Shown in pieces: positions 33,060 to 42,169 of a DNA stretch of 64,000 bases. Position 1 is the stretch's first letter; each line of letters starts with the position of its first letter. The notes below the pieces were generated by a model that saw only the letters and a program-made list of their open reading frames with translations, did not search any database and had not been told where the DNA came from. The DNA lies in contig OW804098.1 of NCBI GenBank assembly GCA_942159475.1, positions 112,843,916-112,907,915 on the forward strand, written 5' to 3'. Both the position numbers and the translations under genes were made by a program. The DNA is from Sthenelais limicola (Eukaryota > Annelida > Polychaeta > Phyllodocida > Sigalionidae).

Positions 33060-34188
33060 TTATATGTCCTTGTATTCTGCCTCGCTAATCCACGAATTGA
33101 AACGGGGACCCCAGCCGTACCAACGAACGATATACCCAGGCGTTCCTCCTAACTTTTTTTTCTGTACTATTCTGTCTATCTTGTATACGGTGTCGTCGTT
33201 GACACGAACACGTTCCAACTCCTCAGTGTAAAACCTGCCCTCAATCGGTTCGTTGTTCCAGTCTTTTATCGTGTACATGGGTATTCCCTGCATGACACGT
33301 CGGTCTACGATTGTAAACAGTTCGTGTGTGTAGCTTTCGTCGTACTGCCGTGTAAAGGCGTGCTTGGAGCGAGATAAACGAACCACATCGCCTACGTTGA
33401 GCTTATATATACTTGCTGCGGCGGAGGCGGGTGCCCTCCTTCTTTTGTTCTTGGGTTGTAGAGACTTTTTCCTTTTCCGCGGAGCATACTGAATGTTCCA
33501 AAGGCGAACAGAATCAGCTGATTGTGCTTGCAACGGAGTCATACGTATGCTAGAGTGATAGTCACTGTTATAGGACCATGTAATGTCCTGTAACACATCT
33601 ATCCACCGCCTAGTCTGTTTATAGTACATGTATTTCGTTAGCTTTGTCTTTAGCGTTTTTATAACGCGTTCCGCATAGTTGGCCTTGATCTCCGGATTAA
33701 GGGTTATGACGTGCTTAACGTCAACGTCCTTTAAATACGCAGCTACGGCTTTATTCTTGTTTTCCGGTCCTCCGTCTGTCCTAAGCACTTTCGGCTTTCC
33801 GTCGGTAAATACCGTTTTGAATGCTTTGACGGCCTCGTTGCCCTTTAGTGACTTGAGGGCTACCGTGGTGGTGAACCTTGTAAATATGTCAATGGCCACC
33901 AGAATGTACGAATACGAGTCATTGTTGTCCTTCCACTTTGCTAGGTGTGCTGTGTCGGCGTCGATTTGGTACAGTTTTCTGGGTACGACTACCCTTGGAC
34001 GTCTGACTTTTTCCGGAGCTTCTTTAAACAGGGTATATGTCTCCTGTGCCTCTAGCCAGTTTTGAACCTCCTCCAACCTCAAATGTAACCCGTTCTCCTT
34101 TGCAGCACGTCGTAACTTAACCGGTGTGGAATAGGACGCAGGATGTCTAAGATTATAGTAGATATTAGTAAGTTGCACATCATTGCTG

Positions 34189-34226
<38 letters not shown>

Positions 34227-34253
34227 GTCTGCTGCTCCTACACCTCCTTCCAT
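33060..34253 (-). CDS. Polinton retroviral-type integrase with chromodomain (INT)
   Basis: This 397-residue protein has a poly-Asn run (10-21), an N-terminal region, an RVE core with Asp98 (YQIDADTA), Asp160 (LRTDGGPEN) and Glu195 (NYAERVIKTLK) of the D,D-35-E type, and a C-terminal chromodomain (about 357-397, YIVRWYGWGPRFNSWI). It cuts and joins the element ends to host DNA, leaving the 6-bp duplication seen here. The chromodomain probably guides it to modified histones. All catalytic residues are present. The start overlaps the end of the preceding gene by 16 bp. Confidence 0.95.
34190..34226. repeat. (ATT)n run coding poly-Asn in INT
   Basis: A dozen ATT units near the integrase start. 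On the - strand they read AAT, giving Asn 10-21. Confidence 0.95.
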
Positions 34254-34993
34254 AATGCCGCCAGTCTGTGCACTGATGAATCCTTTTTCTGTTTTGCTGA
34301 TGTACTAGCTTTTTTTTGTGCTTTTATACCGACGGTCTTTTTCCTTTTATATGTAGGTTTAACATCATCATCATCATCATCATCATCTCCCATACCGTAG
34401 TGGGGATGTACTATTAGCTTCCTTTTTCTTCCTCCTCCCTGTGGTATACCGGGTGGTGGTGGAAGTATTCGCTTTTGTTGTTGTTGTTTTTGTTGTTTTT
34501 GTTGTTGTTGTTGTTGTTGGGTTTTTTTAACGTCTTCTTTCCTTCTTTTGACCCTTTTCAACAGCGACGCCAACGGCGTCGCTTTTTTCTCATTGGAATC
34601 TTGTAAGGACGATAGCGGTAATAATGAGGATGGGGATGTGGATGAGGATGAGGATGAGGATGGGCGCGCTGATGGTGATGGTGATGGTGATGGTGATGGT
34701 GATGGTGATGGTGATGGTGATGGTGATGGTGATGGTGATGGTGATGGTGATGGTGATGGTGATGGTGATGGTGATGGTGATGATGATGATGATGAGAATG
34801 GGATTGACGGTAATGAGTCATTGTCGTTGTTGACTTTAGTATGTTCACCTGCACCAAGAATACCGGGTAATAATGTGTTGTCACTACAAACATCATTAGT
34901 ATGTTGTTGTTGTTGTTGTTGTTGCAAGGTATCCGTCGTCTTCATAGTCAATGACTTGTATCGGTCATATGGTACTAACACTATTTTCTGCAT
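34238..34993 (-). CDS. Ser/Pro- and Gln-rich Polinton protein (251 aa)
   Basis: Translation is best started at ATG 34993 (MQKIVLVPYDRYKSL); the frame is open four bases farther but only with GTG. The N-terminal VLVPYDRYKSL phrase resembles a small capsid-associated protein that I recall in many Polintons. The middle is dominated by a (SP)n repeat encoded by the GGTGAT hexanucleotide, then poly-Gln, then basic patches (KRVKRRKEDVKK, GGGRKRK) and an acidic Asp run. It is largely disordered and possibly nucleic-acid binding. It ends inside the INT start. Confidence 0.7.
   Translation of the reverse strand: MQKIVLVPYDRYKSLTMKTTDTLQQQQQQQHTNDVCSDNTLLPGILGAGEHTKVNNDNDSLPSIPFSSSSSSPSPSPSPSPSPSPSPSPSPSPSPSPSPSPSPSPSPSARPSSSSSSSTSPSSLLPLSSLQDSNEKKATPLASLLKRVKRRKEDVKKTQQQQQQQKQQKQQQQKRILPPPPGIPQGGGRKRKLIVHPHYGMGDDDDDDDDVKPTYKRKKTVGIKAQKKASTSAKQKKDSSVHRLAALWKEV
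34670..34785. repeat. (GGTGAT)n hexanucleotide microsatellite in coding sequence
   Basis: About 19 GGTGAT units. Read on the - strand they encode Ser-Pro repeats; the other frames yield His, Asp-Gly or Met-Val runs that are only shadows. Confidence 0.95.
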
Positions 34994-35321
34994 TTTCACT
35001 TACGTAGAGTATAAGTGTTTTAAATGACTCCAGTAGATCAAGAATGATAATTGGATGCTTACTCAAAAGTCCAGACTTTACTTTTGTTGACGTCTTTGCA
35101 TCGCCCAGAGCCGAAAGTATACCTGTGCGTTGTCTTACAACCTTTTGCAAGGACGGAGGCAAGGGTAGCGTCAGTAGGTTGCGGGCAATCTCACTAAACG
35201 CAGCTACCTGCTCGGAAGTGGCTGTATCCAACAGTGCAATGGCTTGCGTTCGGCTCGGTGTTGATAGTAACAAGTGTATATAGGACCTGTTCCGTTCTAG
35301 TGCTCCTCCTCCTCCCGGCAT
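34965..35321 (-). CDS. small conserved Polinton protein (118 aa)
   Basis: It starts MPGGGGALERNRSYIHLL. The body (LLSTPSRTQAIALLDTATSE, then SEIARNLLTLPLP, then a basic stretch to LLSKHPIIILDLL) has the LL..A..A.LL-EIA.N-L..LP pattern that I recall in a small Polinton protein adjoining the VLVPY-type gene. A helix-rich minor virion component is likely. A consensus donor (TAC|GTAAGT, phase 0) lies near its C-terminus, and the 3' end overlaps the next gene by 29 bp, so an alternative spliced form is possible. Confidence 0.7.
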   Translation of the reverse strand: MPGGGGALERNRSYIHLLLSTPSRTQAIALLDTATSEQVAAFSEIARNLLTLPLPPSLQKVVRQRTGILSALGDAKTSTKVKSGLLSKHPIIILDLLESFKTLILYVSENAENSVSTI

Positions 35322-35434
35322 GACTTAACATGATAATGAATATAATGTATAATACACTCTTCTATTTATACTTTGGGAATACCTTCTTCTTCTTCTTCTT
35401 CCTTTTCGCTCCAGTGGTTTATGTTAGAGCTGAA

Positions 35435-36487
35435 TTAGTAAATAGTGTCTACGTCTCCATCGCTGTCATCAGAACAGGAGCAGTCGCAACCAGTCCTGCC
35501 GAACATGGGGGAGCCAACACGTGCCTCCATACTCAACGACCGAGAGCTACGACAAGGAAGAAAACGTCGACACAATGAGCCTGGTGGGATATCGCAGTAT
35601 TCTCCGTTTCCAAGGTAGACACTACCGCCTGAGCGGCACTGTTTGAGTCCATGCGACTTCCTCACCTTCCGGTTCTCTCTTGCAGGTGAGTTCGGAGGTG
35701 TAGGTACACTGGTAGTAGTAGTAGTAGTAGAAAACGGATTGTAACCTTCTCCAAACGGACCGCAAATGTCAAAGCCCTGTTTGGGTTCATCGCTAAGCAC
35801 ATTGCGCTGTCTGTAGTAGGGAAAACACCGTCCTCCTCCGGCATGAGAAGGGGGAGGAGGAGTAGCAGGGAAACACCGTCCTCCAGCAGCAGGAACTCCT
35901 GTTGACATGAACTGGTTAGCATTGTTGGTTGCGATAGCGGCTTGCTGTTGCGATTCAGACTTGCAATGGGTGTCTAGTTCGTCTAGTCTAGTCCGCAGCT
36001 GTAAATACTCCCTTTCAAGGGCATCCAGACGGCTCCCGACACTGTCAGCGGACCGGTTGAGGTACAAAAAGCTATCCACCAAACGTTGGCTGTTCAACCC
36101 TATTCTCATCTTAGCAAGGGGACAGTCTGGGGACAGGCGCAGGTGCTCAACTTCAACCACATCGCTTTTCTGCCAGTCGTTGATTCTTGTTCCGCACTGG
36201 TAACACTGTACAATGTCTTCATTCTGGGTGTAGAAAAATCCGTTGTTAATCATGGCAAAGAGTTCTGGTGTGTCACGTTTCCATGTCGAAAATGTTCTGT
36301 ATCTACATTCCGGATCCTTATAGGAAGGATACATAGGGGATATGCTATACTTAACAATATCCTCCATTACTCTCTTCTTCTTGGTTTTTCCTTGTCCTAC
36401 ACAACAACAGCAGAAGAATGATAGTACCGTCTCGATTCTGTTTCTCTTTTTGTTTGTAACGTCAGCAGTAGCAGTAGCATTTGGCAT
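35435..36487 (-). CDS. BIR-domain (IAP-like) Polinton protein
   Basis: The frame of 350 residues contains one perfect BIR zinc site: C95-x2-C98-x16-H115-x6-C122, after CRYRTFSTWKRDTPELFAM (61-79). A coiled-coil-like stretch (about 133-190) and a Pro/Gly/Ser-rich tail with CDCSCSDDSDGD follow, but no RING. BIR proteins bind caspases or IAP-antagonist peptides and block apoptosis; baculoviruses use them that way. The N-terminal 40 residues read Cys/Lys-rich sequence that includes an acceptor-like TTGTTGTGTAG, so the real start may be MEDIVKYS at 36367 (310 aa) behind a spliced leader. Confidence 0.85.
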   Translation of the reverse strand: MPNATATADVTNKKRNRIETVLSFFCCCCVGQGKTKKKRVMEDIVKYSISPMYPSYKDPECRYRTFSTWKRDTPELFAMINNGFFYTQNEDIVQCYQCGTRINDWQKSDVVEVEHLRLSPDCPLAKMRIGLNSQRLVDSFLYLNRSADSVGSRLDALEREYLQLRTRLDELDTHCKSESQQQAAIATNNANQFMSTGVPAAGGRCFPATPPPPSHAGGGRCFPYYRQRNVLSDEPKQGFDICGPFGEGYNPFSTTTTTTSVPTPPNSPARENRKVRKSHGLKQCRSGGSVYLGNGEYCDIPPGSLCRRFLPCRSSRSLSMEARVGSPMFGRTGCDCSCSDDSDGDVDTIY

Positions 36488-36566
36488 ATGCGGATGCTTC
36501 GGTGTAACGCTCTACACTGTTGGTCGCTGTCTCGCGTCGTCCGTCTTCATTTATAGGTAATCGATA

Positions 36567-37220
36567 TCACTTTGTGTACACTATGGTATCTTCGTCGGGG
36601 AATATGTGCGTCATCAGTTTAAACGGTGTGTGGTTTGCGGGAGATAAGTCAACCATTAGATAACCGTAGTTTTCATCTGTAGCATCGCTGTACGCCTTTG
36701 TAAGAACGGGATCCAGACCTGTTTGGCTAGCCAGTCGCTTAATCTGTAGTATGTCTCTAGGGTTCTTGAATAGTATGTTGACGTGGGTGTTCAGCGCTAT
36801 GGTTCTACTAGACTTTCCTTGGCAATATATATTCTGGTTGATGTATATAACAGATATGTTAAGGTGGTGACTACCTCTCGTAAAAAGCTCCTCTGCCTGC
36901 TTGTTGTTGCAAACGTCACTCATCAGGTCGTCAAGTATCCACAGGGAGTGCTCTTTACCGTCGGACAAACTCTCTATGTCGGAGGGTAAGCCCTTCACAA
37001 AGTTAACGTGTTCTACGTCGTTAAACGTTTCCTGCCATATACCGTAAAAGTATATAATCTTGGACGGCTTTACACTAAACAGCTTGTCGCAGTGTTTAAT
37101 TAACCTCTTAACAAAATGGGTCTTGCCGCTAGACGTACAGCCACTAATGCATACAGTACTAGGACTATAGAATATATGCTCTGGAAGTTCTACCGTCTTC
37201 GTATCCAACACGGTTGCCAT
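36567..37220 (-). CDS. Polinton FtsK/A32-like packaging ATPase
   Basis: A 217-residue P-loop ATPase from ATG 37220 (the frame is open 21 bases farther only through GTG). Walker A is GCTSSGKT (27-34), Walker B SLWILDDLM (D97, D98), and NQN (128-130) is a sensor-like motif. The family pumps genomes into preformed capsids in adenovirus-like and NCLDV-type viruses. The ATG lies 15 bp beyond the PolB stop, so the two genes are almost contiguous. Confidence 0.92.
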   Translation of the reverse strand: MATVLDTKTVELPEHIFYSPSTVCISGCTSSGKTHFVKRLIKHCDKLFSVKPSKIIYFYGIWQETFNDVEHVNFVKGLPSDIESLSDGKEHSLWILDDLMSDVCNNKQAEELFTRGSHHLNISVIYINQNIYCQGKSSRTIALNTHVNILFKNPRDILQIKRLASQTGLDPVLTKAYSDATDENYGYLMVDLSPANHTPFKLMTHIFPDEDTIVYTK

Positions 37221-37234
37221 CGTTCCCGTCGCAA

Positions 37235-40200
37235 TTAACACAACAGCTCGTTGTTCCTAATCTGCTCCCGCAGGTCTGTCCACGTTCTACCCAAATAGTT
37301 GTTCCCCGTGTAGTCTTCGGGGCAGGTAATATGGGCCAGACTCTTGTCTATTCCCGCAGACCAGTACCGTTCGCCCGCACTAAAGTACACAAGTTTCTTA
37401 TCGTCTGTGTTGACAAGCGACGTCCTCACATTTACATTTGTTAGGAGCTTTAGTCGGGATACAAGCGTCATGCACTCGTTTTTCCCATGTTCCTCCCACT
37501 CTGGCGATGTGGCCAACCCCTGTACAATAGGTCTTATATCGTGTGCTTTTCCAGAGCTGGCTAAAACACGTCCTGCACGTTCAATGTCCTCGTGAGCAGT
37601 ACACATACAGTAGCAGAACAGGTGCTCTGCCGACTTAAATCGGTGTCCCTCGTAAAGCAGAGTGCACGGGTACTCCAGACTCAGCGGATCTGCCCAACCT
37701 CCAATGGCGTAAAGGTATAGGGGTTTCCAGGGACACAGCACAACGTCCAATGGTTTTGTTTGTATGCCATCGGCCATAACTACTCGCTTGCAGTAAGTGT
37801 AGGAAAATCCTCCTCTGCTCTGCTCGTATGTCATCATGTTATTATCATTGTACAGTCTAAACCCTTTGTTTTTTGCAGATACTACCTCCTTCGTGCTTAA
37901 CACGTGTTTAAATATTTCTAGCGGCTGTTGCACTCCTAGTTTGCTAATTCCTTTGCACGTGAGCTTAGTGTTGTTCTCTTCCCTGTTGTGTAAAACATAG
38001 GTCTTACTTGCAAGAGCTACCAGTTCGTCGCCCTCTGCCTCAAGTTTAAAGGCACCCGGTTGTCTAGCGTCGGTTCGTTTGTTTGACTCGCAGCATCGTC
38101 TTGGAAACCACTCGGGTTTCTGTCCGTCGCTGCAGCGGTTGTATATGCTCGACATAAACTCGCTCTTCATCTGTGGCTTAATGACATCCTCGAGACACTT
38201 TCCGCTAATGCCAAAGTAAAGAGAGTCTGTGTCTGTCTCGCCCAGTACGTAGTCCCTGCGGTCTATGAAACGGTCTAAACAGTCGTAGTAGAACTGCAGC
38301 ATTCGCAGTTTGGCGTATTGCAGTATAAAGTAGCCGACATGAATCGGTAGGTCTAGTGTAATCCTTTTTTTGACCATCTCCAGTTCGTAGTAGCTGTGGT
38401 CAAGTTCGCTCAGCTTCCTAAATGTCGGTTTATTCGCCTCTACCATGGCCTGCCTTTTGCTGTTGGTGTACGTAACGCTTGTGTGCCTTTCCTTTGACAT
38501 TATAAGGCCCCCATAGGCAGAATTCCCCACTAATTTCATTGTGTCTGCAATTATGGACTGTGCCGGGTCTCTGTCGCCCCGCAGGCGGGCGTCCGTAACG
38601 TCTTTCGTAAACGAGGAAAAGCAGGGTGATGGACAAAATTCGAGCACCTGGTAAACCTTACTAACTGTTATCCCGTGGTTAATGTACCATTTCAGTAAGG
38701 GGGTGGCGATTAGCAGTCTCTCCGCCTTGGTTCCAGACACTAGCAAACGTCTGGGCTTTTGGGACAGGTCGTGCTCTCTAACATGGTTCTGCATGTGGTC
38801 GCCTATGTCTTCGAACATGACATCGGTAGTGCAGAAAAAGGGACACATCTCTGCAAAGTAGTCGTGTGGCACTTCGTTATCCGTGTCTGGTTTAACTGCC
38901 GACGGGCCTAGCCGATCCCACGATTCCGGTATACTAACGTCAATCTCAAGCATCCCAAACAGTTCGCCCTCAAAGACTGCTTTCAGTAATTGCTCTTCGG
39001 TCACTCGGCCTCTTTGGCGTCTGTAGAAGGTAGGGTAAAGCGTATTGGCAAACGCTTGCAGGTCGCGGTCTGCTGTCATCTGTTTCCTAAATTCGCACTC
39101 TCTCATTGTGACTACGTTATAACCCCACTTTATTAGGTTGCTTTTCTTCGTCGCAGTCGCCTTTTCCCTCTTTGCTCTGTTCTCTTCGTTCATACGTCCT
39201 ACTTGACATAAGGCACATCCATGCCAATAACAACCGTCCAGCTCCCACACCGTGTTCGATTCGGGACACATTCCGTCTGCTCTGTACGAGGCGATACGCA
39301 CCTCCTTGCCTGTGTTGCATTCGTGTCGAATTAGGGGCTGTGCCGCTTTCTTACGCTGCCTATTGAGCCACTCCAACCACACAAACATGAGCATGTACGT
39401 ATGACATCTCTCAGGGACAAATCCTGTTTCCCGTTTTCTCCTAATGTAGAATCCAGTGGGCATGTCCTGTCCTATAGACCACAAATACAGCGCATTGGCG
39501 TCGTATCCAACAATCTTCTGACACAGCTTATCCCCCCCTCTAATCAATGTCTCACCGCTTGCAATGTGTCTCGTAAATATAATGGATGGTCCGCCAATTA
39601 TGTTCTTCTTTACGGTGGCGTATACATCCTTGTCGTGTGGTGAGAATCTGCAAAAGTACTGCCCTGCCTGTTGTGCCGTGCGATGAAGCATTTTGCGGGC
39701 TACACCGGGTACGGATATGGCATCTTTAAATACATCAATCCCTCTGGCAAAGTAAAATGCCTGTAGCTTAGACGTGGCAATCACAAACCCTTTGGTGTCA
39801 AGATTGTTGTAGTATTCTAAAAAGTCCTTCATGTTGACCATGCTGTTATCACGCCATACACTTTGCATTGATTGATACTGCTCTGTGGTTATGTTTGTTT
39901 GCTTCAGCGTTGAAAAAAAGGCGTCGTGTGGCGGTAGCTCCGTTTCCTGCAGCTTCTCTACACTATCCATATATTCGTACGGGAAGTATCCCTTCAGGTA
40001 CTTGTCCTCCACCCCGTACGCGCGTAGGTACTTGGCATAGGAACAGCCAGGAGCTAAAAAGTTGGCGATGTCGAGGAACTTGTACAAACCGTTGTCCACC
40101 ACAAGGTAGCTATTGTTCCTCTTCACAACAAAGCTTCTTTGTTGTGTCTCTTCATCGGCCATGTTCAAATGCCTAAACAGCTGACGTTTCACTAGGTTAA

Positions 40201-42122
40201 TATCATAGTTGGCCGAGTTGAAGCCAAACACAGGTAAAACTCTAATATAGTTCCTTAGCTTTCTCTTCAGTCGGGACAAGTGGCTCACCATAATGTTTAT
40301 TCCCTTTCTTAAAGGTGTTACAACATTCTCATCCGCATTAACATTGTTGCTGCTGTGTTCATCATAGTCATCGCTATCGCGATCGTCTGTTCTTTCTTCT
40401 TCAGGGTTGGGACCATTTGCTTCTTCTTCTTCTTCTTCTTCTTGGACTCTTGCCGACCATGTAGCTAATAGGTCGTCCAATTGCTTAAAAACGTTCAGCC
40501 ATCTGCTCTCACTAAGTCGTTCAGCAACAGCCTGGATCTCTCCAAGGCGGTTAAACATTTTGGATAGTAGGTCGTCTACATTAGCCTCCACAAAGCATAT
40601 GGGGACTGTAAAACCTTCAACGTTGCTGCATACCGATACAGATATAGGCCTATGTTTCTGGTACCATAGCAGCTTGTCCGAATTTTGTATTGACGTCTTC
40701 TCCAACAAAGCCTCAAAGTCGTAGACGGCAAAGTGTTCAAATGTTCTGTCATCTGTCGCTATGCCTACCTCCTCCAGCTCTTCAAATATTGTCTTTGCTT
40801 GGCTGTACACACCTCCCTTATAGGTAAACTTCGTTCTACCGCTGCATATTCGCCTGTGTAAGGTCAAGTTGTTTAAACGCGTAAAGTGCCTACGACAAAC
40901 GTCGCACTGAAACTTCTTGGCGTACGCGTTAAAGTCTCTAATATAGGAAAGGTGCCCGTTGTACATGTTTATATTCATTTTTGATTGAAAATGGCATTTG
41001 GAAAGGTATATTAGAAATACGGAATCATCAGGCTGCATGTCATATACGTTTACGTTCAACTGAAAGCATTCTTCAAGGTCGGACATATCGTTTAGTAGTA
41101 TTCCCCTAAACTGCTTTGGATCGTGGCAAAGTTCAACGCTGTAGGTTGTTTTAATGTACTCCCTCCACTGCCCATATAGCTCCGTGGCTGCCTTGTTCAT
41201 AGGTTCCCTCTTCATGTGCAAGGCTAAACATCTAAACACACATAGGTTGTCATCTATTGGTTGGTTTCGGTGGTCTTGTTTTACATCCAAACACACAAGG
41301 CTCCTCTTATTCTTAAGGTAGGCGGGACACAAACCCTTTCCAAGGGGATATTCTGTGAGCGTTACAAAATAGGTTATGTTGGTAATCATCCACGGCTTCC
41401 ACTTGGAGTCGGGTCTAATAGAACGTACATATTCGTATATGTCCATGTCCCGCAGTACTGTCTTCAGTTTCAATAGGTCGGCGTGTCGGGACACATAGAA
41501 TGGCTCGGCTAAAAGCGTCGAGTTGGTGTAGGGAATAAAGTATCTAACCTCATTTGTCTCTGTGTTGCGCAGAACTGTACCAACAGATACATCAACCCTA
41601 AATGCAGTGTCTACTTCATTCGCTATAACATCCACATGGCGATCAAACTCGGCAGGGCCCTCTTGTAAATCATTGGTGGGGAAGTTAAACTGGGCGGTTA
41701 CATCCCCTCGTCGGTGAGGACCCAAAATATGCTCGCGGTTAACGGCAAACATCTCCTCCATGTCCTGGTCTATCACGTTACCATTTGCTTCGCGCCATGG
41801 TGCCTGGTCCCACGGAGGGTTTTGCAGCTGGTCTCCTCCTTTGCCGTGTAACAGTTGTCTGTGTGCGTAAAGTCTATTTCTGTTGCAAAATGTCTCGTCG
41901 CACGATCTGCATTTGTATCGATTTAGGTTGGTGTTGTGTGCAACTCGATGAGCTGTAAAGTCTCTCTGGTTTTTGGCCTTGTATCCACATTCAGGACACC
42001 TAGGTCTCTTGGCGCATGTTTGAATGTGTCTATACAATCCTCTGGTATATGAAAATTGTCTCTGACAGTGGGGACACCCTAACCATGTTCTATTTTTAGT
42101 TTTTCGGCTTTGTGTTTTAACA

Positions 42123-42169
<47 letters not shown>

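Noticed and set aside
34548..35027. Open frames on the + strand across the GGTGAT tract (Asp-Gly, Met-Val) and a His-run frame on the - strand
   Set aside because: They are shadows of the hexanucleotide repeat inside the Ser-Pro protein gene, with no start context or conserved residues.
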